Source: Hyphomicrobiales bacterium
Lineage (GTDB): Bacteria > Pseudomonadota > Alphaproteobacteria > Rhizobiales > Rhizobiaceae
Reading direction: 5' to 3'
Length of the DNA stretch: 64,000 nt
Assembly: GCA_900469965.1 (NCBI GenBank)
Contig: UBZP01000022.1
Coordinates: forward strand, 142,211-206,210
Below are positions 1 to 8,678 of the stretch, piece after piece. How positions within the stretch are numbered: position 1 is the stretch's first letter; the number at the start of each line of letters is the position of its first letter. Under the pieces are notes generated by a model. That model saw only the letters and a program-made list of their open reading frames with translations, had not been told where the DNA came from and searched no databases. The position numbers were made by a program, and so were the translations under genes.

Positions 1-741
1 GAGGTAGCTCATGTCCTTGAAGCCGTTGCGGATGGCGAACTTGTGGGCGTTCGGGTCCCGTTCCAGCACCCAGCGGAAGAAGGTCTGGTAGAAGCCGCAG
101 TCCATCCGTCCGCCGCGGATCACGCTGTCGAAGGTCGCCGGCGCCAGTCCGGCCTTGCGCCCCAGCATCAGCGCCTCGGAGTAGAGGGCCGCATAGCCCA
201 TCGAGAGGAAGTTGTTGAGAAGCTTCATCGTGTGGCCGGTTCCTGTTGGGCCGGTGTGGATGACCCGGCCGGCAAAGCAGTCGAGGATGGGACGGACCTG
301 CGCGACGTCGGCCTCGGCGCCCCCCACCATCACGTCCAGCGTGCCGGCGGCAGCGTCGGCCGGCGTCCGTCCCAAGGGCGCGTCGACCAGCGTGATGCCC
401 TTCTGCGCCAGCCGTCCGGCCAGTGCCGTGGTGATCGACGGTTCGGAGGTGGAGCAGTCGACGATCGAGAGCTTCCGGCCGGCGGAAGCGATGCCGTCCG
501 GTCCCTCGACGATGGCGAGCACTTCGGGCGAGCCGGTCACGCAGAGCACGATCACGTCACACTCTGCCGCCATCTCGCGCGGCGTCTTCGCCTCGCGCGC
601 GCCCTTGGCGACGAGGGCTTCGAGTGGCGCCCGGTTGCGGTGCGCCATGCACACCAGCGGATGGCCCTTGGCCAGGATGTTGGCGGCCATGCCCTGGCCC
701 ATGTAGCCGAGCCCGATAAATCCCACCGTTTGCTTCGTCAT
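1..741 (-). CDS. NAD(P)-dependent beta-hydroxyacid dehydrogenase, 3-hydroxyisobutyrate dehydrogenase-like (C-terminus beyond window)
   Basis: The ATG lies at 741-739 and 247 codons run open to the window edge; the family is usually about 290-300 residues, so roughly 45-50 are missing. The N-terminus has the Rossmann motif GLGYMG, followed by VDAPLG and a GPTGTGHTMKLLNN segment that carries the catalytic lysine of this family. Members oxidise 3-hydroxyisobutyrate or reduce tartronate semialdehyde in the cytoplasm. The sequence does not fix the substrate. The next gene on the same strand is an aldose epimerase, which hints at a sugar or sugar-acid catabolic locus. The two genes are separated by 123 bp. 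Confidence 0.85.
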   Translation of the reverse strand, partial: MTKQTVGFIGLGYMGQGMAANILAKGHPLVCMAHRNRAPLEALVAKGAREAKTPREMAAECDVIVLCVTGSPEVLAIVEGPDGIASAGRKLSIVDCSTSEPSITTALAGRLAQKGITLVDAPLGRTPADAAAGTLDVMVGGAEADVAQVRPILDCFAGRVIHTGPTGTGHTMKLLNNFLSMGYAALYSEALMLGRKAGLAPATFDSVIRGGRMDCGFYQTFFRWVLERDPNAHKFAIRNGFKDMSYL

Positions 742-864
742 GACAATTGGCCTCCCTTCCAGATTGCGTGTTGCTGCGCCGGCCTTCGTGGCGACATGAG
801 GATACGGCCGCCCAGGCTTGTTTCCCCGTCTCACACTCCTGCAGACGGGGCGTGCGGCCGGCGG

Positions 865-1899
865 TCAGCCCTTCGTGAAGATGTAGTCGGTTTCCTGGCG
901 CAGCGTCTCGCCCGGCCGCAGGACCGCCTGCGGAAAGCCCTGGTGGTTGACCGCGTTCGGCCAGACCTGTGTTTCGAGGCAGAAGCCGGCGAACGGGCCG
1001 TAGCGGCGCCCCTCCAGGCCCGGCACGGCGACGTTGATCATGGAACCGGTGTAGAGCTGCACGCCGGGCTCGGTCGTGTGCACCTCGAGCGCGACGCCCG
1101 AACGGTTGCTGCGGGCAAGCGCCACCGGCGTCTTGGCGCGTCGTTCCTTCGCCAGGCAGAAATTGTGGTCGAAGGCGACCCCGCCGGCTTCGGTCTGGCG
1201 GCGCATCGGCGTCAGCGTGCGCAGATCGAACGGCGTCCCCGCCACCGGCCTGATCTCGCCGAGCGGGATCAGGCGCTCGTCCACCGGCAGGTAGTGGTCG
1301 GCGGCAATGCTGATCTCGTGTCCCAGCGCGTCGCTTTCGCCGTCGAGGTTGAAGTAGCTGTGCTGGCAGAGATTGGCGATCGTCGGGGCGTCCGTCGTGG
1401 CCTCGTAGGTGACCGACAGCGTTGCCGGGGCGTGGAGGCGGTAGGTGCAGGTGACGGTGCAATTGCCCGGGTAGCCGGCGCGGCCGGCCGGATCGACGAT
1501 CCGCAAGGTCACGTGGCTGTCCGACTGGTCCACGATCTGCCAGTTGCGCCGGCCGAGGCCGTCGCTGCCGCCATGGAGATGGGTTACGCCGTGCTCGTTC
1601 AGTTCGAGCTGGAAGGACGCGCCGTCGATGGCAAAGCGCCCGTTGCCGATGCGATTGGCGTTGCGGCCGGGGGTGGCGCCGAAATAGGGCGAATGGGCGA
1701 GGTAGTCGGCAAGGTTTTCGAGGCCGAGAACCAGCGGCGGCGCGTGCCCGTCCAGGCGCAGATCCTGGATGACGGCGCCCCAGGTGATGATCCTCGCCGT
1801 CAGTCCGCCGCCGGTGAGGACGACAAGCTGGACCGGCTCGCCCGTTTCGAGCCGGCCGAACAGTTCATTGCGCGCGTTCACCGATGTCCCTCCCGGCAT
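865..1899 (-). CDS. galM: Aldose 1-epimerase (galactose mutarotase)
   Basis: A 344-residue protein of normal length for the family. It interconverts alpha and beta anomers of hexoses in the cytoplasm. Visible family marks are GRNANRI (substrate-binding Asn/Arg), LCQHSYFNL (catalytic His), AFDHNF (substrate-binding Asp) and CLETQ (catalytic Glu). The gene is upstream of and co-directional with the dehydrogenase at 1-741, so the two may be co-transcribed. I kept the first ATG because the protein core begins within about 10 residues of it. The exact sugar specificity is not visible. Confidence 0.9.
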   Translation of the reverse strand: MPGGTSVNARNELFGRLETGEPVQLVVLTGGGLTARIITWGAVIQDLRLDGHAPPLVLGLENLADYLAHSPYFGATPGRNANRIGNGRFAIDGASFQLELNEHGVTHLHGGSDGLGRRNWQIVDQSDSHVTLRIVDPAGRAGYPGNCTVTCTYRLHAPATLSVTYEATTDAPTIANLCQHSYFNLDGESDALGHEISIAADHYLPVDERLIPLGEIRPVAGTPFDLRTLTPMRRQTEAGGVAFDHNFCLAKERRAKTPVALARSNRSGVALEVHTTEPGVQLYTGSMINVAVPGLEGRRYGPFAGFCLETQVWPNAVNHQGFPQAVLRPGETLRQETDYIFTKG

Positions 1900-1996
1900 T
1901 CTCGAATCCGCGCCGCAAACTGCGGCAAAACCGGCCGGGGGGCAACGGAAAAATCATACATATTCTTCGCCGCCCGACGATGGGACGGGCGAACCC

Positions 1997-2446
1997 TTAG
2001 AGGCCCTTCTGGTAGACGATGAAGGGCGTCTTGTCGGCGATCCTGTCGTAGAGCCGGCGGGCGGTGGCGTTGAACTCCTGCGTCATCCAGTAGACCTCTG
2101 CCGCATCCGCCTCGGCGGCCCTGGCATAGACCGCCTCGATCAGGGCGCGGCCGACGCCGGTGCCGCGGACCGCCGGGTCGGCATAGAGGTCCTGCAGGTA
2201 GCAGACGTTGCCGACCGTCCAGCAGCTGCGATGGAACAGGTAGTGGGCGAGACCCACGGGCCTGCCGTCGACGACGGCGAGCAGGCCCGCAAATTCGTTC
2301 GCCCCGCCGCCGGTCAGCCGGGCGAAGGTCGTGGTGAAGATCGCCTCCGGCAGGACGGTTTCGTAGAAGGCGAGATAGGCGGTCCAGAGGCGCCGCCAGT
2401 CGGCCTCGTCCGACGGAGAGAGGGGTCTGATCGTCAGGCCGCTCAT
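1997..2446 (-). CDS. GNAT family N-acetyltransferase
   Basis: A 149-residue protein starting at MSGLTIRPLSP. An in-frame upstream ATG at 2536 would run into metA and adds a low-complexity arginine/threonine-rich stretch, so I rejected it. The acetyl-CoA loop reads RGTGVGRALIEAVYARA, the classic Q/RxxGxG/A motif, preceded by the core strand VCYLQDLYADPAVRG. The gene ends with a short beta-strand region (PFIVYQKGL). It starts only 4 bp past the end of metA, on the same strand, so it is probably transcribed with metA. The acceptor is unknown. Confidence 0.85.
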   Translation of the reverse strand: MSGLTIRPLSPSDEADWRRLWTAYLAFYETVLPEAIFTTTFARLTGGGANEFAGLLAVVDGRPVGLAHYLFHRSCWTVGNVCYLQDLYADPAVRGTGVGRALIEAVYARAAEADAAEVYWMTQEFNATARRLYDRIADKTPFIVYQKGL

Positions 2447-2450
2447 GGCT

Positions 2451-3374
2451 TCATCCTTGCTGGCCGATCTTTTCGAGTTCGTAGGGCGTCGTCTGGTACA
2501 TCTCGTTGATCCAGTTGCCGAACAGAAGATGCGCATGGCTGCGCCAGCGGTTCATCGGCGCGATCGTGGGATCGTTGTGGGGGAAATAGTTCTTCGGCAT
2601 CTTGATCGCCACGCCCGCGTTGACGTCGCGGAAATATTCGTCGGCGAGCGAAGTCGAATCATATTCCACATGGTTGAAGACATAGAGCCGCTTGCCGCCC
2701 TTTTCCTGGACGTAGCAGACGCCCGTCTCGTCGGATTCCATCAATATCTCCAGGTCCGGGTGCTTGCGGATGTCTTCCGCCCGCACCTCGGTCCAGCGGG
2801 ACACGGGGATCTGGAAGTCGTCGGAGAAGCCGTTCAGGAAGACCGACGCCGGATTGCGGTTGTGGTGGCGGAAGACGCCGAAGGCCTTCTCGTCGAGCGC
2901 ATATTTCTGCACGCCGTGGAAGTGATAGATGGCCGCCATGGCGCCCCAGCAGACGTTCAGGGTGGAATGGACGTTGGTGACGGTCCAGTCGAGAATGCGC
3001 TTCATTTCGTCCCAGTACGTCACGTCCTCGTAGTCGAGCGTCTCGATCGGGGCGCCGGTGATGATGAAGCCGTCGAACTTGCGGTGCCGGATCTCCTCCC
3101 AGGTGTCGTAGAAGGCGAGCAGGTGATCCTCGGAGGTGTTCTTCGCCTTGTGCCCGCCGATGCGCACGAGCGACAGCTCGACCTGCAGCGGCGAGGCGCC
3201 GACGAGGCGCGCCATCTGGATCTCGGTCTTGATCTTGTTCGGCATGAGGTTGAGAAGCCCGATCTGCAGCGGGCGGATGTCCTGCCGGACGGCCACCGTT
3301 TCGGTCATCACCCGCACACCCTCGTGGACGAGGGTTTCGAATGCGGGCAGCGTATCGGGAATCTTGATGGGCAT
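2451..3374 (-). CDS. metA: Homoserine O-acetyltransferase of the MetA fold
   Basis: A 307-residue cytoplasmic enzyme that acylates homoserine in methionine synthesis. Cys142 in NVCWGA is the acyl-enzyme nucleophile. FNHVEYD holds the His/Glu pair of the active site, and NYFPHNDP near the C-terminus is typical. Residue 111 is Glu (TGAPIE). In this family Glu at 111 goes with acetyl-CoA and Gly with succinyl-CoA, so the donor is predicted to be acetyl-CoA despite the usual name homoserine O-succinyltransferase. The leader carries a SAM-II riboswitch (3450-3504) and a terminator hairpin (3393-3426), so expression should fall when S-adenosylmethionine is high. Confidence 0.95.
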   Translation of the reverse strand: MPIKIPDTLPAFETLVHEGVRVMTETVAVRQDIRPLQIGLLNLMPNKIKTEIQMARLVGASPLQVELSLVRIGGHKAKNTSEDHLLAFYDTWEEIRHRKFDGFIITGAPIETLDYEDVTYWDEMKRILDWTVTNVHSTLNVCWGAMAAIYHFHGVQKYALDEKAFGVFRHHNRNPASVFLNGFSDDFQIPVSRWTEVRAEDIRKHPDLEILMESDETGVCYVQEKGGKRLYVFNHVEYDSTSLADEYFRDVNAGVAIKMPKNYFPHNDPTIAPMNRWRSHAHLLFGNWINEMYQTTPYELEKIGQQG

Positions 3375-3392
3375 GTTTCACTCGATCAAAAT

Positions 3393-3426
3393 AAAAAAAC
3401 CGGCGGCGACGTCAGTCGCAACCGGT
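3393..3426 (-). terminator. Intrinsic terminator hairpin in the metA leader
   Basis: Read on the minus strand, ACCG and GCGAC pair with GTCGC and CGGT around a TGAC loop, with a small bulge on the 5' side. Seven T residues follow directly. The hairpin sits between the SAM-II aptamer and the metA start, ending 18 nt before the ATG. That position suits transcription attenuation, although SAM-II elements are often described as acting on translation. Confidence 0.7.
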
Positions 3427-3449
3427 CCACGGAAGGTCTCTTCTCGCGG

Positions 3450-3504
3450 CCCTTTAGCGACTTGTTTTACGTGGCTGCAAGCCGGCCGGCCAAATCACCA
3501 CGGG
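3450..3504 (-). ncRNA. SAM-II riboswitch (metA leader)
   Basis: The minus strand shows the SAM-II core in order: CGTGGTGATTTG, then a GC-rich loop, GCTTGCAGCCACG, then AAACAAGTCGCTAAA. GTGGT/GCCAC form the P1 stem, and the trailing AAGTCGCTAAA is the conserved part that folds back as the pseudoknot. SAM-II is known mainly from alphaproteobacteria upstream of metA and related methionine genes, which matches the downstream gene. I recognised it by reading; a covariance-model search would settle it. Confidence 0.9.
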
Positions 3505-3594
3505 ACGGGACCTACATAGCGCCAGTCCGAAGAAGAATCAATGTCGGCTGTCCGGCGCCGCCGTTTCGGCCCCGCCGGTCCTTCCCGGCAGGCG

Positions 3595-4320
3595 TCAGAC
3601 GAAGAACTGCCCGCCGTTGGCGGAGATCGTCGAGCCGGTGATGAAGCCCGCCTCGTCGGAGGCGAGGAAGACGACGCACCGCGCGATCTCCTCCGGCTCT
3701 CCCAGCCGTCCGACCGGGATCAGCGGGATGATGCGTTCGTTCAGCACCTTCTCGGGGATCGCGCGGACCATCTCGGTGCCGATATAGCCCGGGCAGATGG
3801 CGTTGACGGTGATGTTCTTTGCAGCCCCTTCCTGGGCGAGCGCCTTGGTGAAGCCGAGGTCGCCGGCCTTGGCGGCCGAATAGTTCGCCTGCCCCATCTG
3901 TCCCTTCTGGCCGTTGATGGAAGAGATGTTGACGATGCGGCCGAAGCCGCGGTCGCGCATGCCGCCCCAGACCGGGTGCGTCATGTTGAACAGGCCGGAG
4001 AGGTTGGTGTCGATGACCTCGCGCCACTGCTGCGGCGTCATCTTGTGGAACATGACGTCGCGGGTGATGCCGGCATTGTTGACGAGGACCTCGATGGGGC
4101 CCAGGTCGGCCTCCACCTTCCTGACGCCGTCGGCGCAGGCCTCGTAGCTGGACACGTCCCACTTGTAGACCGGAACCCCGGTCTCGGCCTTGAAGGCGGC
4201 CGCCGCCTCGTCGTTTCCGGCGTAGTTGGCCGCGACCGTATAGCCGGCCGCCTTCAGGCCGACGGAGATGGCCGCACCGATACCGCGTGTGCCGCCGGTT
4301 ACCAAAGCTACCCTGCTCAT
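3595..4320 (-). CDS. phaB: Acetoacetyl-CoA reductase (NADPH)
   Basis: A 241-residue short-chain dehydrogenase starting at MSRVALVTGG, the usual length for PhaB. TGGTRGIG (about 8-15) binds NADPH, NNAG lies at 81-84, and the catalytic set is Ser134, Tyr147 and Lys151 (YSAAK). It reduces acetoacetyl-CoA to (R)-3-hydroxybutyryl-CoA, the monomer for polyhydroxybutyrate. A longer in-frame start at 4500 would overlap phaA and adds no family sequence. It lies 106 bp downstream of phaA on the same strand, so both probably form one transcription unit. Confidence 0.96.
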   Translation of the reverse strand: MSRVALVTGGTRGIGAAISVGLKAAGYTVAANYAGNDEAAAAFKAETGVPVYKWDVSSYEACADGVRKVEADLGPIEVLVNNAGITRDVMFHKMTPQQWREVIDTNLSGLFNMTHPVWGGMRDRGFGRIVNISSINGQKGQMGQANYSAAKAGDLGFTKALAQEGAAKNITVNAICPGYIGTEMVRAIPEKVLNERIIPLIPVGRLGEPEEIARCVVFLASDEAGFITGSTISANGGQFFV

Positions 4321-4426
4321 GTGTGCACTCCCCCCAATGTTGTCTGCCATTGTTCTTGGGTCGGGCCGGCACCTTGTGGGCCGCCCCGATGCGGCTTGTT
4401 GGTCAAGGCAGTCGGAAAGCTCCTCC

Positions 4427-5608
4427 TTACATCCTCTCGACGCACATGGCGACGCCCATGCCGCCGCCGATGCAGAGCGTGGCCAGGCCCCTGGAGACAC
4501 CGCGGCGCTTCATTTCGAAGAGCAGCGTGTTCAGCACGCGGGCGCCGGACGCGCCGATCGGATGACCGATGGCGATGGCGCCGCCATTGACGTTGACGAT
4601 CGCGGGATCCCAGCCGAGATCCTTGTTGACGGCGCAGGCCTGGGCGGCGAAGGCCTCGTTGGCCTCGACGAGGCCGAGGTCGCCGGTCTTCCAGCCGGCC
4701 TTCTCGAGCGCCTTGCGGGAGGCGGGAATGGGACCCGTTCCCATGATCTGCGGATCGACGCCGGCCGTCGCCCAGGAGACGATGCGGGCGAGCGGCTGGA
4801 TGCCGCGACGACCGGCCTCCGCCTCGCTCATCAGAAGCGTCGCGGCCGCACCGTCATTGAGGCCGGAGGCGTTGGCCGCAGTCACGGTGCCGTCCTTGTC
4901 GAAGGCGGGCCGCAGCTTGGCCATCTGGTCGAGCGTCGCGCCGTGGCGGATGTACTCGTCGCTGTCGACGATCACGTCGCCCTTGCGGGTCTTGACGGTG
5001 AACGGAACGATCTCGTCCTTGAAGCGGCCCTCCTTCTGGGCGGCCTCGGCCTTGTTCTGCGAGGCGACGGCAAAGGCGTCCTGCTCCTCGCGGGAAAGCT
5101 GCCATTTCTTGGCGACGTTCTCGGCGGTGATGCCCATGTGATAGCCGTAGAAGGCGTCGGTCAGGCCATCCTTGATCATCGTGTCGATCATCTTCAGATC
5201 GCCCATCTTCACGCCGCCGCGCAGGTGGGCGCAGTGGGGCGCCATCGACATGGATTCCATGCCGCCGGCGACGATGATGCCGGCATCGCCGGTCGCGATC
5301 TGCTGCATGCCGAGTGCCACCGCGCGCAGGCCCGAGCCGCAGAGCTGGTTCATGCCCCAGGCGGTCTTTTCCTGCGGGACGCCGGCCTTCATGGCGGCCT
5401 GACGCGCCGGATTCTGGCCCTCGCCGGCGGGCAGCACCTGGCCGAGGATCACCTCGTCCACTTCCTCGGCCGAGACGCCGGCCCGCTCGAGCACGGCTGC
5501 GATGGCCGCGGCCCCGAGTTCATGGGCGGGCGTATTGGCGAAGGCGCCGTTGAAGGAGCCGACGGCGGTCCTGGCTGCGCTGGCGATGACGATGGACGGG
5601 GTAGCCAT
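4427..5608 (-). CDS. phaA: Acetyl-CoA C-acetyltransferase (beta-ketothiolase)
   Basis: A 393-residue thiolase starting at [10 protein letters not shown]. The five extra residues of the longer start have no family support. The catalytic residues are Cys90 (NQLCGSG), His349 (GHPIGASG) and Cys379 (CIGGGMG). It condenses two acetyl-CoA into acetoacetyl-CoA, the first step to polyhydroxybutyrate, and passes it to PhaB. It is transcribed away from phaR across a 328-bp gap that holds TGC/GCA repeats likely bound by PhaR. Confidence 0.96.
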   Translation of the reverse strand: MATPSIVIASAARTAVGSFNGAFANTPAHELGAAAIAAVLERAGVSAEEVDEVILGQVLPAGEGQNPARQAAMKAGVPQEKTAWGMNQLCGSGLRAVALGMQQIATGDAGIIVAGGMESMSMAPHCAHLRGGVKMGDLKMIDTMIKDGLTDAFYGYHMGITAENVAKKWQLSREEQDAFAVASQNKAEAAQKEGRFKDEIVPFTVKTRKGDVIVDSDEYIRHGATLDQMAKLRPAFDKDGTVTAANASGLNDGAAATLLMSEAEAGRRGIQPLARIVSWATAGVDPQIMGTGPIPASRKALEKAGWKTGDLGLVEANEAFAAQACAVNKDLGWDPAIVNVNGGAIAIGHPIGASGARVLNTLLFEMKRRGVSRGLATLCIGGGMGVAMCVERM

Positions 5609-5825
5609 GAAGCGTCTCCTCACGTGTTTCGTGCCGAAACCGTTGGCGGCGAGGCGCTGCGGCCCGCCCGGTTGTCGGAATTACCCTTTTCGGTTGCGTC
5701 GCCGGACGACCGCCGGCGTGAGCAACCGCCTCAAGGCAAACCTGTCAAAGCTTAGGGGGAGAGTCAAACGACTTGTCTTAGCATCGCCGCCCCGATGCGC
5801 GGCCGGCTGGCGCGGCGAAAATGAT

Positions 5826-5872
5826 TTTGCGCAGCATTTTTTCACTGCAACGCACAATGCGTTTGTTATAAC
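5826..5872. promoter_or_regulatory. Putative PhaR operator and phaR promoter in the phaA/phaR gap
   Basis: The 5609-5936 gap between the divergent genes holds a cluster of half-sites: TGCGCA near 5829, TGCaacGCA at 5846-5854 and the overlapping GCAcaaTGC at 5852-5860. PhaR proteins are known to bind TGC/GCA-type palindromes. A -10-like TATAAC at 5867-5872 follows at once, so binding would block phaR transcription (autoregulation). The rest of the gap towards phaA shows no clear motif to me. Confidence 0.45.
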
Positions 5873-5936
5873 GTAGTTTTTTGCGGATACTCGCAAATGC
5901 ATGGAGCGATGGGAATTCGGGGAGGAGGAGACCCAG

Positions 5937-6515
5937 ATGGCCAAGAACGACAGTCCGATTACAATCAAGAAATATGCGAACCGGCGCCTCTACAATACCG
6001 GAACGAGCACCTACGTAACGCTCGACGATCTCGCGGTGATGGTGAAGAAGGGAGAGAACTTCACCGTCCAGGACGCGAAGTCCGGTGAGGATATCACCCA
6101 CTCGGTGCTGACGCAGATCATCTTCGAGCAGGAATCGAAGACCGGCAACACGCTGCTGCCGATATCCTTCCTGCGGCAACTCATCAGCTTCTACGGCGAC
6201 CAGATGCAGATGGTGGTGCCGAGCTATCTCGAACATTCGATGCAGGCCTTCACCGACCAGCAGGCGCAGATGCGCGAACAGATCAACAAGGCCTTCGGCG
6301 ACAGCCCGCTGACCAAGAACCTGCAGATGCCGATGCAGCTGGTCGAGGAGCAGGTGCGCCGCAACACCGAGATGTTCCACAAGGCGATGCAGATGTTCTC
6401 GCCCTTCATGACGGCGCCGCAGCCGAAGGAAACGAAGAAGGCCGAGGCGAAGGACATCGACGAGCTGAAGGAGCAACTGCGCGCACTGCAGTCGAAGCTC
6501 GACAATCTGGGCTGA
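5937..6515 (+). CDS. phaR: Polyhydroxybutyrate synthesis repressor
   Basis: A 192-residue protein starting at MAKNDSP, 6 nt after a strong GGAGGAGGAG ribosome site at 5921-5930; I rejected the upstream ATG at 5901. Residues about 9-70 (ITIKKYANRRLYNT...YVTLDDLA) are the PHB accumulation regulator DNA-binding domain. The repeat domain follows (FLRQLISFYGDQMQ), and the C-terminus (about 160-192) is charged and likely coiled coil. PhaR proteins bind DNA and nascent PHB and repress phasin and pha genes. The gene is divergent from phaAB. Confidence 0.94.
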   Translation: MAKNDSPITIKKYANRRLYNTGTSTYVTLDDLAVMVKKGENFTVQDAKSGEDITHSVLTQIIFEQESKTGNTLLPISFLRQLISFYGDQMQMVVPSYLEHSMQAFTDQQAQMREQINKAFGDSPLTKNLQMPMQLVEEQVRRNTEMFHKAMQMFSPFMTAPQPKETKKAEAKDIDELKEQLRALQSKLDNLG

Positions 6516-6603
6516 GGCTGAGGCGGGCTCGCCCGGCGACTGCCGGGGCCATCAGGGTCGGTCGTCGCGCGCGGCCATGCTCATGCGGCGGCGCTCCCGC
6601 AAG

Positions 6604-6631
6604 AAAAAAGGCCCGGACGAGCCGGGCCTTT
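6604..6631 (-). terminator. Terminator after rpmF (may serve phaR too)
   Basis: AAAGGCCCGG at 6607-6616 pairs perfectly with CCGGGCCTTT at 6622-6631 around a 5-nt loop. On the minus strand the hairpin is followed by a T run (6604-6609), as expected for the end of rpmF at 6661. On the plus strand only three T residues follow, so use by phaR is possible but weaker. Confidence 0.8.
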
Positions 6632-6660
6632 CACAATACGTCTGCTCTACGGAAAAGCGC

Positions 6661-6846
6661 TTATGCGCTTTCCTTCGGCGTCAGCACCTGGCGACCGCGG
6701 TACATGCCGGTCTTCAGGTCGATGTGGTGCGGGCGGCGCAGTTCGCCGGAATTCTTGTCTTCGATGTAGCTCGGAGCCTTCAGGGCGTCGGCGGAGCGGC
6801 GCATGCCGCGCTTGGACGGGCTCGTTTTTCTTTTCGGTACAGCCAT
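6661..6846 (-). CDS. rpmF: 50S ribosomal protein L32
   Basis: A 61-residue basic protein starting at [18 protein letters not shown], the hallmark N-terminus of bacterial L32. It lacks the CxxC pair that some L32 proteins use to bind zinc, so this is the zinc-free form. The upstream in-frame ATG at 6912 adds aromatic residues foreign to the family. A short inverted repeat (GGCCA/TGGCC, 6881-6897) lies in its leader. The gene is followed by a strong terminator. Confidence 0.97.
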   Translation of the reverse strand: MAVPKRKTSPSKRGMRRSADALKAPSYIEDKNSGELRRPHHIDLKTGMYRGRQVLTPKESA

Positions 6847-7028
6847 TTCACTACTCCACTGAACGGGCAAACACATCCAAGGCCACTGAAAATGGCCGAA
6901 AAAGACGTGCATCTATCTCGGAAATTTGGCGGGCTTATACATGGCTAATACCGGCTTGACCAGTCCCCGCGGCCATTTTTTCGCTTTTGCCGGAGCGCCT
7001 GCGATCGGCCGCCCCGGCACCCGGTCTC

Positions 7029-7676
7029 TCAGGCTTCGTCCTCCGGGACGATCCAGGTTTCGGCAAGGGCCGCCGCCTGCCATTTCTTCCAGGCCGGATG
7101 CGCCATGACGCGGTCCATATAGGCGAGCGTGGTCGGGTTCTTCGTCAAGAGGTAGGCGTGGAAGCGGTTGACGACGGGGGCGAACATCGCGTCGGCTGCC
7201 GAGAAGCCGCCGAACAGGAACGGCCCGCCCCAGCGCTGCAGCGCATCGTGCCAGATGGTCTCGATGCGGGCGACGTCGTCGGCGACGCCGTCGGGCAGGT
7301 CGATCGCCCGTTGCGGCCGGCGAATGTTCATCGGGCAGGCGCCGCGGAGCGCCCGGAAGCCGGACAGCATCTCCATCGACACGGATCGCGCCTGGGCCCT
7401 TGCCTCTCTGTCCTGCGGCCAAAGGCCCGCCTGCGGGAAGAGTTCCGCCACGTATTCGATGATGGCGAGCGATTCCCAGACCCGCACCTTGCCATGATGG
7501 AGCACGGGAACGCGGCCGGTCGGGGACAGCTCCTTGAAGGCCGGATTGCCGGCTGCGAAGTCGAAGGGGATCACCCGGTCGGAAAAGGGGATCCCGGCCG
7601 CCTCCAGCGCGATCCACGGCCGGAACGACCAGGAGGAATAGTTCTTGTTGCCGATGTAGAGGATGAGGTCGGTCAT
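7029..7676 (-). CDS. Glutathione S-transferase family protein
   Basis: A 215-residue protein with the GST layout. The N-terminal thioredoxin-like domain (about 1-80) has the cis-proline in GRVPVL and the glutathione-binding WESLAI. An all-helical C-terminal domain (about 90-215) includes FSAADAMFAPVV, the usual N-capping box region. A likely catalytic Ser/Tyr is in IGNKNYSSWS. It probably conjugates or isomerises a substrate in the cytoplasm. The substrate cannot be told. It is a single gene between rpmF and mtgA. Confidence 0.88.
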   Translation of the reverse strand: MTDLILYIGNKNYSSWSFRPWIALEAAGIPFSDRVIPFDFAAGNPAFKELSPTGRVPVLHHGKVRVWESLAIIEYVAELFPQAGLWPQDREARAQARSVSMEMLSGFRALRGACPMNIRRPQRAIDLPDGVADDVARIETIWHDALQRWGGPFLFGGFSAADAMFAPVVNRFHAYLLTKNPTTLAYMDRVMAHPAWKKWQAAALAETWIVPEDEA

Positions 7677-7754
7677 GCGCGGCGCTCCTGGCGGATGTCA
7701 TCGGCGGCAACCCTAGAAGTCCGATCGGCCGGGCGCCAATGAAAACCCATGAAG

Positions 7755-8567
7755 TCAGTCATAAAGGCACTTGATGTATTCGCCGGAACGGCTGGCGCGG
7801 CGCTCGATCACGCCGGCGAGGCGGCGGAGCCCGCGGCCGGGCTCGCCGGCATTGCGCTCGATCGGGTTGGGGAGCGACACGGCAAGCAGCGCCGCCTGGC
7901 GCCGGGAGAGCTTGCTGGCGGGGACGTTGAAATGGTGCCGGGCGGCCGCCTCGACGCCATAGATGCCGGGTCCCCACTCGGCGACGTTCAGATAGATCTC
8001 CATCAGCCGCCGTTTCGACCAGACGAAGTCGGCGGCGACCGCCAGCGGCAGTTCCATCCCCTTGCGGAGGAAGGAGCGGCCGTTCCAGAGGTAGAGGTTC
8101 TTCACCGTCTGCATCGGGATCGTGCTGGCGCCGCGCGTCTGGGCGCCTTCGAGCGCGTCGTTGACGACGCCGCGCATCTCGCCCCAGTCGACGCCGCCGT
8201 GGCGGCAGAACTGGCCGTCCTCCGACATCATCACCGACTGCACGAGGACGGGCGCGATGTCCTCGAAGTCGACCCACCGCCGGTCGTAGCCCTGAAAGGT
8301 CACGAGATCGCGCAACATCAGCGTCGAAACCGGGTGCACGAAGCCGACGGCGTAGACCGGAATGAGCAGGTAGGGCAGGAGCAGGAACGCCACGACGAGG
8401 AGAGCGAGCTTGCGCCAGCTGCGCCGGAGCCGCCGGGTCACGCTCTCGTTCGCGCCGGCGCCGTCCGCGGCGGCATCGCCCTGCCTAGCATCGAAGTCCG
8501 CATCAGCGCGTGTTTCCGGTGATATCTCCAAGGGCGGCGTCCGTCCTTTTGCGTTCCCGGTTTTCAT
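7755..8567 (-). CDS. mtgA: Monofunctional biosynthetic peptidoglycan transglycosylase
   Basis: A 270-residue protein with start at MKTGNAKG; a longer open frame to 9608 only shadows ispA. Residues 1-50 are a charged, disordered cytoplasmic tail, 54-76 a membrane anchor, and the rest a GT51 glycosyltransferase. The catalytic Glu116 is in [14 protein letters not shown], and [13 protein letters not shown] and [15 protein letters not shown] are signature boxes. It polymerises lipid II into glycan chains on the periplasmic side of the inner membrane. It is divergent from ispA. Confidence 0.93.
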   Translation of the reverse strand: MKTGNAKGRTPPLEISPETRADADFDARQGDAAADGAGANESVTRRLRRSWRKLALLVVAFLLLPYLLIPVYAVGFVHPVSTLMLRDLVTFQGYDRRWVDFEDIAPVLVQSVMMSEDGQFCRHGGVDWGEMRGVVNDALEGAQTRGASTIPMQTVKNLYLWNGRSFLRKGMELPLAVAADFVWSKRRLMEIYLNVAEWGPGIYGVEAAARHHFNVPASKLSRRQAALLAVSLPNPIERNAGEPGRGLRRLAGVIERRASRSGEYIKCLYD

Positions 8568-8678
8568 ACCGTCATGAAGGGCGGTTTGCCAGTGGCTGCC
8601 GCCAACTTTGCTGGCTTTGATGCGGCTATCCCGGCCTGTGCCGTTGCCTAACGCCGCGCCCCGTGCCAAAGAGCGCGC

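Noticed and set aside
43..2022. 659-residue open frame on the plus strand
   Set aside because: It is antisense to the dehydrogenase and galM genes and shows the His/Arg/Asp-rich composition typical of GC-rich antisense frames, with no family motif.
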